Shown here: piece after piece, positions 21,435-31,638 of the stretch | How positions within the stretch are numbered: position 1 is the first letter of the stretch | How the letters are laid out: every line of letters starts with the position of its first letter | Assembly: GCA_007922195.1 (NCBI GenBank) | Contig: ML682123.1 | Span: 934,751 to 998,750, forward strand | DNA from: Podocnemis expansa | Lineage: Eukaryota > Chordata > Testudines > Podocnemididae | Direction of reading: 5' to 3' | DNA: 64,000 bases | Program-made: the position numbers and the translations under genes | Notes under the pieces: model-generated | Seen by the model: the letters and a program-made list of their open reading frames with translations, nothing else | What the model was told of the DNA's origin: nothing | Database searches by the model: none

Positions 21435-22976
21435 CTGGCCATTAAATCATAGGCCAGAGAATTTCTCACATTTTCCTTTCCTCTACTGAGCTCAGTAATT
21501 TGCCATGGAGTAAAGTATTTCCCAGAAAAGTGCCCTGGCTTGACAAGAAGCCATGGGGTATGTTAATCTCCTCCCTTGCTTCTGGGTGCTCACTGACAAA
21601 TGGGAGGGAATGCAGAGGATTTTACGGGGGTCCCCTTGGTCTAGTGTTTGAATGTTAGTTTTCCAAAGGCAGGCTGGGGAGGTCATTGTTGAGGGCCAGT
21701 GATCCCCTTGGCTGTCACAACAGTTGCAAAAGGTGCCTATGGAAACTATTGAAGGAGCTGTGTACTCATAGTGCAAACCCTGTCCTTAAAACCTCAATCT
21801 GCAGGCACCCTGCCAGCACATCGGAATGGGTGGTACATCCTGCTGGGTTGCTTGTGAGCTGGGCATGGCCTGGCTCAAAATGCAGCCCTGCAGTGGGGTT
21901 TGCTTGCTGCAAGAGTGCCGTCCCCTGTGCAAGTGTGGCAGGGATGCTTCCGTCCCCCACTGCACCCTTTGCAGGTGGCCATGCTGCCACTGAGGCAAAC
22001 TCTCTTCCTGTCATTCACATGCTCCCTATTGTTGGCTTGGCTGGTTTGCTGTATCATCCCCCAGTTCCAAGACATCAAAGCCTCCCTGGATTAGCCTTCT
22101 GAGGGGTGTCTCTCATCATCCTGTGGCTGTGGCTGGCCTGCCTTCTACACTGGCTTCCCTCCCAGGGACCCTGTAACTAGAGCCATGTGCAGATACAAAT
22201 ATGTGGATCTGCCTCTGATCTGCATCAGCAAGAAATGCTTTCTGGATATCTGCATCACATCCGCAGATGTGGATATAATGTGGATATCCACAGATTTGCA
22301 GGGCTCCACCTACTATGGGCAGCCTGCATCCTTCCTCACAGTTCCCTTCCTTGCAGCTGTTCCTCTGTGCTTCTTCCCACCTGCTTTCTCAGACTGCATT
22401 TCCCCACTTCTTCTTTGGCCCTGACTTATTCTCTCCAATATTTCCTCCTTGTCCCACCTCACTTCTCTCAGAGCTACTCCAAATTTCCTTTCTCAGCTTC
22501 TCCCTTAGCTGGGCTCTGGCAGTGATTACTCATTTATAAACCACTCAGCCTCTCTTTAGGTGCAGGTGCCAAGGGGAGTCAGAGTCTTCTGGGACCCCTT
22601 AACCTCTTCAGGGTGGGCATGGAGTGGGTACCACATCACCAACCCAACACTAAGCAAGAGACAGTGCGGTCCTGGAGGTCACCTTTCTTGTAGGTTTCAC
22701 AAACAGCAGAGAGGGAGCACCACTGGGTTTATGAGTAAGGATGAGGGGTTCTTCTGGGCCCGTAAAGGGACTGATCAGTCCTTCACCTAGGAAACAAGTG
22801 GACTGTGAGGTTGCCTTGTGGGCAGAGGAGTGCAGTCAACTGGGATGTAAATTGTGGTATGGGTCTTTCAGCAATACTTAGCTAGACAGGAGAGCACCTC
22901 GTTAATTAAGTCAAGGCTCTGCAAGGTGATTTTCTACACAATCATTTGTTTCTGCTGCTTCTACTTGCTATTAGTT
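21435..22976. other. Intergenic sequence, no gene seen
   Basis: No credible exon. A stretch at about 22172-22310 has alternating GTGGATATCC-type segments in both orientations and may be an old inverted-repeat transposon; its ends could not be fixed. Confidence 0.5.
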
Positions 22977-23672
22977 CACCCATCTTCGAAGCATCTGATG
23001 AAGTGGGATTTTCTCCCATGAAAGCTCATGAGAAAAATAAATCTGTTAGGCTGTGTTCACACAGCACTTTTGTTTCGAAACAACCTTGTTGTTTCGAACC
23101 AAAAAAAGCATGTTCACACGACGCACCGTTGTTTTGAAACAACGGGAACCCGTTGTTTCGAAACAAGGGCGTTGTTTTGAAACAAGTTAAACCCCATTTG
23201 GGGGCGAAACAAGATGTTCCGAAACAACAGGTCAAGGGCTGCCCCCTCAGCACCCTGGCCAGGAAACACTCAGCACCCTGGCCAGGGTGCTGAGGGGTGT
23301 CCCCTGGCCAGTGCCTGCAGAACCGGGCTGCAGGCACCGGGGGGGGGGATCAGCACTGCTCGGCGCTGAAGCCAGCTGGTGCCCGCAGCCTGGCTCTCCA
23401 GGCACCGGTGGGCAGCAGTGCTGTGCAGCACTGATCCCCGCCGGTGCCTGCAGCCCCCTGAGGAAGCGAAATAGCAGATTCACAGTGTGAACCTGCTATA
23501 TCGTTTCCCGCTTTTTTTCTTATTTCGAAGTAACATTTTGTTAATTCAAAATATGTTATTTTGAAATAAGGCATTATTTTGAAACAAGTTGTTTCGACAC
23601 AACTTGTTTCGAAATAACCGTGTGTGTGAATACAGCCTTAGTCTTTAATTGCCACATGACTCCTTGTTTTTT
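22977..23672 (+). repeat. High-copy palindrome-ended repeat, copy 2 (interrupted)
   Basis: Flanking parts GCATCTGATGAAGTGGGATT...AAATAAATCTGTTA (to 23048) and TTAGTCTTTAATTGCCACAT...GACTCCTTG (from 23638) belong to the family seen at 11143 and 53632. A Harbinger-like element separates them. Confidence 0.7.
23049..23637. mobile_element. Harbinger-like non-autonomous element, copy 2
   Basis: A 589-bp element beginning GGCTGTGTTCACACA and ending with the inverse of GGCTGTATTCACACA. It is flanked by TTA on both sides (23046-23048 and 23638-23640), the typical Harbinger target. The interior is rich in TTTCGAAAC palindromes, as in 12414-13609. Confidence 0.78.
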
Positions 23673-24257
23673 TTTATGTAAGTGGAAGCATGGTAAGAGG
23701 TGGAATTGGAAATAGGAATTGGAATAGGGCACCCTCCTTCCTTGGAACCAGTGAATCTGTAAATACTGAGAACAACCAGCAGACCAGGAAGATATTGAGG
23801 GCCTGGAGCATTCCCGCCACTAAACTATAAAGAGAGAGCAGGACCCGCATAAACATAGAGGCTGATAGTGATGTGTTACCTCTGGGTACTCCCAGGAAAC
23901 ATGTGGGCCACAAATGTGCCCAAAATGTGTCACCCCCCCCCCTTATATAAACCCTTGGTTGCCATAAAAGCCAGATTCCTAGCACAACTGTCACAGCCTT
24001 GGAAGCCACGTGAAGATGGTGAATTTGTACTAACCAACCACGCCACATTGACACATTGCCAACTGGGCAAATTGTCCCCAGGCTCCTAATGGCTGGCACT
24101 CATGCTAGATAAATAAAGGTGGGTTTTTTCCTGCCTAAAACTTGGAAGAACCAGCCTTAGTTTCTGCAGGGCAAGGATCCCTCCCATACCCCAATACATT
24201 TAATGTCACTTTTTTCATGATCCAGGATTTTAAATTGTTTTTTTGTGCTAGTACAGG

Positions 24258-25261
24258 TGTAAGGCAAGTCTAGAGTCACAGCACTTCTTGTGCTGTCCAG
24301 AGGAAAAGGGGGGCAAACAATCTCCATGGGTTTTGTATTTGCATGAGCACAAAGAGCACAATTAGGTATAAGCATAGTCTCACTGGTGGGTGCAGGACAT
24401 GATGGTTAATGGTATCTAGGGTGATTTGGTCACAAATCTGTCAATAGCTGTAATTTTACTGAAAGGAAACATGAAACACTCTCTTTTGTAATATGTTACT
24501 CTTGTGATTGTTCAAACTCTGTTTAGGTTTGTTAATGGGTGAAAAGCCACCATTAGCAATAAGGAACTTGAAAGAGGGACCAACTCTCCATTTTCAGCAT
24601 GGTAAAAGCAGAAAAGGGGTGAGGATTAGCTTAGTTCTGTTGGGGGCTATACTTGAGCCATTGTCTCACTACCGGTTGTACTGTTAACGGCTGAGTCAAT
24701 GGCTAGGCTATTTGTGGAGCCTTTTGTTACTTAAATCAAAGGAGCTGTTTGCAGTGTTTTGAATTTAAGAGCTGAAATCATTAAGGGCTGTAACTCTCTA
24801 ACAACTGAAATCACAGAGAGAGGACACTCAATGTCTTCTCTGAGCTGAAATCACTGAAGAGTAGCCATTGGGTGGTGCAAATGGACAGTGTGAGTGACCA
24901 GTGGGTGGTGCTTGCAGACAGCTGGTATGAGGGACATTCTCTACATACTCTGGGGTGGAGAGATTGCTGTATTAGGTTTTATGAAAACTCTGTTCTGCTC
25001 TGGTTCTCCAGATCAGTGCTAGTTTTGCTATTGTGTATTTACAGTCTTGTACACTTTTATTAAAAGTCCTGTATACCACACTCAGACTCGTACTTGCAAG
25101 TGGGAAAGCATTACCCCTTTGGGGTGCCCAGGGAATAGTGCATAATTTCACAGAAAACTGAGTGGGGGCTTGAGCCGACTGGTGCTGTAATATTATTTTG
25201 AAACCCCTAGATATAGAACTCAGCCCTTGTTCTGCCATCTCGCCTTGGCAGAAAGGTTACA
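24258..25261 (+). mobile_element. Solo LTR, family L, copy 1
   Basis: A 1,004-bp LTR-like unit starting TGTAAGGCAAGTC and ending GAAAGGTTACA. The flanking 4-bp duplication is CAGG (24254-24257 and 25262-25265). An ATTAAA signal lies near 25060. It is homologous over its length to 38968-40183. No internal genes, so a solo LTR. Confidence 0.82.
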
Positions 25262-25406
25262 CAGGCAAGAATTGGTTTCTGAAAGCAAACTTCCCACACA
25301 ACAGTTATGGGAACTTTTGTCTCGACACTAGGAGAAGGTGAAAGAAGGGGTAGGTCCAGGATTTTCAAACACAGAAGTAAAATCACTGTGTGAATGCTTT
25401 GCGGTA

Positions 25407-25926
25407 CAGAAGGCCAGCTCAGTGCAGGGGCTATAGGGGCTGCAGCCCTAGGCCTTGGCTAAAGGGGAGCCCCAGACTGCAGCCCCTAAGGTGACTGCAT
25501 GATACAGCCCTGCTGCCCTGCTCAAGCTGGCACACTTGCGGTGGGACCTAGGGGATGCTGGGAGGGGCCTGTGAGTGCTGAGTGGGGTGGGGCCCCAGGG
25601 TCAGAGGCCAGGCTCCATGGCACTCCCACCACACCCCACCACTGGGCTGGATCATTGCTCCTGGGGGTAGGGTGGGCCAATCATGCCCACTGGGCTCTGG
25701 GGGTGGGGGCTGTCCTCCATGCCAGCTGGCCCTGCCTCTGGGGGCAGACCATCTGGGGCAGGATGGGGCAGGATTGCCATGAAGAGTAATTTCTGGCCCC
25801 TGCCCCTCCCCTCCCAGTGCCATCCTAGCTCAGGCTACCATGGTGGAGGGGTCCAAGGCCCCTGGCTGGGAGGAGGAGCCCATGGTGGTGGGTGACTGGT
25901 TTCCCAGGGCCCTTAGTCTGGCACTG
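25407..25926. mobile_element. hAT-like GC-rich element, family 4, copy 1
   Basis: The left end CAGAAGGCCAGC...GTGCAGGGGCTATAGGGGC and right end GGCCCTTAGTCTGGCACTG match, in inverted orientation, the ends of 46044-46663 and 54530-54615. No clean 8-bp duplication was found, so the edges are approximate. Confidence 0.55.
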
Positions 25927-26469
25927 GAGGTATAGCACTGCATTGAGCACTTAAGCTGAGGTCCTCTGCTACCATGATTGCGTCGCTCTTTCCTGTCAGA
26001 TTCTGCTTAAGGGCATGGGAATTTTGAATTGTAAGGCCAGCAGAGACAGTCTTGCTGTTAAAGACGGAGGCAGCACAAAACCCCAGAAGCTGACAACCGG
26101 GGTTTTCATCCAACTAGTATGGCCAGATCCCCATTTATCTCTCATCCTCATCTGTACAGGTTGCAGCTGAGTCTGACACATCATTCATCACCACCCTTGG
26201 CTCCTATTCCTTGCTGAGTTTTGGAGGTTTATGTAAGTTCTTTTGCATGACAACAGCTGGGCGTGGGCAGTTAGTGATTTGTGGGGTGCATGATGATATC
26301 AATGAGTTAACACCCCCCCCCCCGACACTGATCATGCCAGGAACTGCATAGATCCTGGCTAAGATTAGGCCCTGACTGAGCCATGCATTGCAGAGATCCC
26401 AACCAAGATCAAGTCTTCCATAGTGCTGGGTGCTGTCCAGAGCCACCCTGCTTAAGACTGGGGCCTCAT

Positions 26470-26775
26470 AAACCTAATGATCCTAATTTTATTGTAATGA
26501 TTTTTATAGAAGTGTGTGTAATCGATGCAGTGCCAACTGTCTGAGCCTGCAGGCAGCTTGCACAAATCGTTGGCTTATAGAAAGAATGTGATTCGTGCAG
26601 CAGAGTGTCGCCTCTGAAACCTAATGATAATGATTTGACCATCGGACCTTAGTTTGAACTAACATGGGGTCATCTGCCTGACTCTGCATCAAGCCTGGCA
26701 TAGTAGCTCCAAGAGGCATGTGTCATGCTACCTTATGTTGCAATCAGCTGTTAATTCTGAAGCCTAATGATAACA
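26470..26775 (+). repeat. Three degenerate units spaced about 145 bp
   Basis: The phrase AAACCTAATGAT or its near match occurs at about 26471, 26618 and 26760. Each is preceded by loosely similar sequence, including TCTGCCTGACTCTGCA-like segments. No coding potential. Origin unknown. Confidence 0.4.
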
Positions 26776-26799
26776 CAGTTGGTGTCAAGGGGGATATTT

Positions 26800-27980
26800 T
26801 TCAACCAAAACTGTGAAGCCAGGGGAAAAAAAAAGCAGGTTTGGAGACCTCTACAAAATGTTTTGTGAATTTGTAATGGTTTTGCTAGATTTCTTTTATC
26901 ACATCAAAGTCAGCAAAAAATCTAACTTTTTCTTTTGATGTTTTCTAAGCCTATTGTTTTGATTTTTCACTTGGAGACTTCCTTTGGTTTTACTAGGAAG
27001 CCCATTTAAAAAGTTAAAGCAACACTAAAAATTTTGGGGCTTCTTTTAGTCTGAAATGAGCATTTGCTTGATTTCATTTAAAGAAACCTCAAAAATGTTT
27101 CAGTTATTGCACCTTTTTGTTTTGTTTTGTTCATTTTAAACAATGTTACATTTCAAGAGATCCTTTAACTGAATTTTTTAAAAGTAAAAAATGTTGCAAA
27201 GACGTTGAAACATTTTGATTTGCTCCATTTGAAATGACTTCAAAATTGTTCAAATTTTCTTGTATTTTAATTCCCTCCACCCCAACATTAAAAAACAGTG
27301 GAACTGTTTCAATTTTGTTGAAATGAAACATATCCTTTGACACAAAATTAATTTTTTTTGCCATTTTTGATTTTCTCTAAAATTTCTGAAAATCTATTCT
27401 GAAAATCTAATTTTTTTTGGTTCAACCAAAATAAATCCCTGTTGCTCATATTTTTTCAAATATGTATTATTTGCCCAGCACTTGGCATGCCATTTCATGG
27501 CTGATTGGAACAACAACAACAACAACAACAAAAATTCTGTTGTACAGGGGTGGGATGTACCTGCTTTGAAATCCCAAGGTTTTTCAATTTATTTTGCGGG
27601 AGGAGCTACAGAGAGCCATGCCTTATTCCTTACTTTGTGAATAGACGCAGACTCCTGCATTGAAGATGTTTTATTAACAATAAATGCGGGAAACTACATC
27701 ACATCAAGAGCAGAAGTGATACCCCCCCGCATAATGGTGTGTATGCGAATTTTTGAAACGAGGACTGCTCTAATGCCTTCACTTAGACTGACCATGACCT
27801 CTCCCTTTGTGACTTTGAACAGCATCCCCCTGTGAGGTAGGAAAGTCTTAACGAGAGCCCTGTTTGGCAGCTGGGGGAACTGTGGGAAGCAAAGCAACTG
27901 GCCCAAGAGGTCACATTATGGTGGCAGAGTTGGGAACAGATGTCAATGCCTGCCCCCTTGCTCCTTTCACCACTAGATCC
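26800..27980. other. AT-rich intergenic sequence
   Basis: Non-coding AT-rich DNA. A short (CAA)n tract lies at 27509-27530. No exon or transposon ends recognised. Confidence 0.5.
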
Positions 27981-27984
27981 CACT

Positions 27985-28275
27985 TCTCTCTCTCAGCTGG
28001 GAAAATAACTCAGGAGTCCTGACTCCAGTCCTATCACCCCTAGCCACCACTCCCCAAAGATAGACATAGAACCCAGGAGTCCTAGCTCCCAGGCCTGCTG
28101 TTCTAACCACTAGACCCCACTCAGCTACAAGAGATGGGGCTAGAACCCAGTAGTCTGGACTCTGAGCCCTACTTCTGCTCAATTACTGAATCCCACAGCC
28201 TTCTCAGAGCTGGAAAATGAATCCAGGAATCCTGACTTGAGACTCTGTACTTGAACTGCTAGACACTCAGCTCCC
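27985..28275 (+). repeat. Dispersed minisatellite of about 70 bp, array 1
   Basis: Four imperfect tandem copies of a unit containing AGAACCCAGGAGTCCTGGCT and CACTAGACCCCACTC. The same unit recurs at 36126-36215, 36605-36790, 42105-42205, 45065-45345, 45970-46040 and 46680-46800. Confidence 0.75.
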
Positions 28276-28299
28276 ACCATCCTGTTCTGCAAATGTTAA

Positions 28300-29490
28300 A
28301 TGAGAACAAACCCATAAAATGCACTGGAAGTTAAAGTCAGAGAGTATTTTAAGAAGAAAAAAGATCAGAAAAACCAGCGTTCCCCTTAAATCTGCCATTG
28401 CTGCCATTTAATAGGTTGATGTAGAGGAAGTTCCTTCCAATGGAAGCTGTTTTAATTTTAAAATTTAATTTTAAAAGTTCTTGTGAAACATATTATAGAA
28501 AAATTCAATTTCTGAATTTTTAAAAAAAGTTTCAATTTATATTCTTATTCTTTTTGTGGTATTTTCCCTTTCTTATGTTTATCTAATATCACAGAACATT
28601 CATTTCAACATGAAAAGTCATTTAGAAATTTAAGAAACCCTGGAATGTATTGTTCTGAGTTAAACATTTATGTTTTGCGTCCCACTTTTCTGCATGGGAT
28701 AGTTCTTATTTTATTTTATTTTAATTTTTAAAGCCAAATAGATATTAAAATGAAAAGTCAGAACTTTACACTCTGTTCCAGCTCTGTCAACTTTATCTTT
28801 CATCTCTTGATCTTGTATTTTATTTGAAAATAAAATACAATCATGAGGCAAATAATGTATGTGTCTACAGTATCTTTTCTTTTATCATAGGTAGTCTATA
28901 AAATTCAATATATTTCAAATCAAAATGTTAGAAAGTTCCATTTAAACTTCAACTTTGCTTTTTCTGTCATTTCTTGATCTTGAATTTAACTTTGTATTTC
29001 ATTTTTATATTTTACATTTCATTTTATAGCCTACTATATTATTATTATATTTCAAAAATGAATGTCATGTAGAAATTAAAAATTGGAATGCCTTAGCCTG
29101 ATCAAAATGTTTCATGTACATTTTGACATGTCATTTCTTGAATTTGTATTTTATTTTATATTTTGAAATTCATTCCACCATTATTTATATTTTTACCCAT
29201 GTCAGCTCTGAGATAAATAAATTTGTTAATCTCTAAAAGTGCCACAGAACTCCTTGTTTATAATAGAAGAGGAAATCATATCCATTTCAAAATGAAAAGC
29301 CTCTCCCCCACCAAGAGGCCCTGCAGCAGGCTCCCTGGTTCAGCTCCTCCAGCCCTCAGCGGGAGGCTATATCCATTGTGGCTCTCAAAATACTTGGTTA
29401 TTGAAGGAATTTTTTAAAAAAATCTTCCTATCTTTGAGTTGCCAACCCCTGCATTAAATAAAAACTATCAAATTTTACCTACACCGGGCT
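28300..29490. other. AT-rich sequence downstream of the protease gene
   Basis: Very AT-rich DNA with a fragment of the palindrome-ended repeat at about 29195-29262 (ATAAATTTGTTAATCTCTAA). A minus-strand AATAAA-type hexamer occurs near 29152 but is about 800 bp past the protease stop codon, so its use is uncertain. Confidence 0.45.
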
Positions 29491-29961
29491 TATATTTTCT
29501 GATCTCTGATTTGATAGGTAGATAGATAGTTTGATAGACACAGTCCATGGAGCTTAGGGACGACCGGGTCGCTGGCTAGACAGATGTGCATGGGGACTTG
29601 CAGACAGATTAAACAGGAAGAGAAGCCAAGAGACAGAAATTCAATGGGGCTGGAGGCCAGGACTGGAGACAGGTGGGTCAATAAATAGGGCTTGGATCAG
29701 ACAGATGAGACTCTAGGGCTACGGATAGATGCAGAAGGGCAGGCAAATGGACACTGAGTTTGCTCACTCTGCCCCCCCCCCCAGTGGGTATGAGTGAGTG
29801 AGATGGTAGCGCATCCCCGCCCTCCAGATTGTATGCAGGGGGTGGCATCCGCTGGAGTGCTGCACAGACAGGGCAGGTAGCACTGACAGATCCTAGTCCT
29901 TTCCAGTCTGCAGACATGAGGAGAGATGGCACAGCCTCTTCCCCTCCCCCAGCAGCCTTTT
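29491..29961 (-). other. Probable 3' flank or UTR of the protease gene
   Basis: Sequence between the protease stop codon and the AT-rich region. It has short TAGA repeats at 29515-29535 and no coding signal. Part may be 3' untranslated region, but no close polyadenylation signal fixes the end. Confidence 0.4.
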
Positions 29962-30231
29962 CTAGACCTCCATGAGCACTAGTCCCATGAATGGCAGCGC
30001 AATGGCCATGCTGGCCCTCAAGGCCCAGTCAGCCCCAGCATTCCTGGCTGAGTTCTCGCTTGGCACAAACTCTATATCAGGGATGTGGTCATGGATCCAA
30101 TTCTCATAGGACGTGAGGCGACTGTAGACCCCAGGGCGGTTCTTGATGGCACAGCCTTCTCCCCAGCTGACGATCCCAGCTAGCAGCCACTCCTGGGACA
30201 CTCTGCAGACCAGTGGGCCACCGGAATCCCC
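29962..30231 (-). CDS. PRSS27-like: PRSS27-like exon 6 (catalytic Ser, C-terminal tail)
   Basis: Acceptor CATCCCGCAG. It encodes [16 protein letters not shown] and RPGVYSRL, then a tail of about 40 residues ending in a hydrophobic segment ([14 protein letters not shown]) and TAG at 29962-29964. The tail suggests membrane attachment. Confidence 0.92.
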   Translation of the reverse strand, partial: GDSGGPLVCRVSQEWLLAGIVSWGEGCAIKNRPGVYSRLTSYENWIHDHIPDIEFVPSENSARNAGADWALRASMAIALPFMGLVLMEV

Positions 30232-31599
30232 CTGCGGGATGGAGGCAGAGATAGGCGTGTTGGAATGAATGTGCGAGCAACACTAAGGCTCAGTGCTGTT
30301 TCTTCATGTGTGAGCAGCACTGCCTTCTGCTGGAGGGACTTGAACTAAATGGAACAACAAGCTGGTCCAGGATAGCAGAAAAGGGGAGGGATACTGGGCT
30401 AGATGGGCACATAGGTCTGATCTAGAGTGAGATGCAAGAAACCCCAGACTAGATGAGCCCAAGGTCTCTATCAGGGGTGCCAGTAGTGTTAATTTTCCCT
30501 GGTTCTGGGATTCTCACCTTGCATGTGTCTCTCATGCCTTCAGCATACCCAGCACAAATCATGTCATTCTGGATGGGCTTGCGTGGGAATCTTCCCCCCA
30601 TCGCTGTGTTGTAGAGCTTCCTGCAGGTCTCCTGATCTATAATTGGCACCTGAAGTTTCTGGAGGGTCTGTGGTGCTGGCAGGTCCTCTAGGAAGGAGAA
30701 CCAGAGACAGGGGTGAAGGGCACAGGTGGCTTTGAAGAAGAGCCATCAGTTCCTGAAAGAATGTGTGTGTGGGGGGGGATGGAGGAGCAGAGAATTCTCC
30801 CCTGTCATCCAGAGCAATGGTCCATGTTCAGTGACACCAGACAGTTCTCATGAAGACATCTGTGTACCTCTGATGGACCTAGTTTGGTCACCAGGAATCT
30901 CTCAAGGCTTTCGTTAGTTGGGTTGGCTTGATTTGTTTAACAGGTTTCAGTTTTCATCAATCAAGGTTTGTTTAACCTTTTCTGGGTAATGGGTCAGTTT
31001 TAATGATCAGGCTTTGTTTTGGTGAGTTCGGTTTTTGTTACTTGATTATTTTGTCTTTTTGTTTTAGGTTATGGGCTTTCATTTCTTTGGTTGGGTTTCA
31101 TTTATCTGGGTTTCCAATTTGCTTTCATCAGTTTTCCTTTCTCAGATAGTGGTTTGCATTTAGTGGACTTCATTGATTGGTTTTTGTTTTTTACTGATCA
31201 CATTTGCTTTACTGGGGTTTAATATCTTTTCTCACATTTCATTTAAGGGATTTTTTTCCCTTGAGTTTTGCATTTCATTTACTAGGTGTTATTTGTTGGA
31301 TTTTTGTGTTACATTTATCAAGTACTGTATATCAGGTTTCACATTTGCATTATTAGGTGTGGTTTATTGATTTCAATTACCAGTTTTTTCGGGGTTCATA
31401 CTGTGTTTATCAAGTATTGTTTATCATTTTTTGTGTTGTCATTTTAGGATGTCGTTCACTAAATCCCACATTTCCATTATTGGTATAGTTTATCGGGTTT
31501 CATGTTGCATTTACTGTTTATCAAGTTTCATGTTACTGTTATGAATAGCCTTGGAAAGATAAGATTTTTAACAGGAGATGTTGGTAAACCACAATTTCA

Positions 31600-31638
<39 letters not shown>

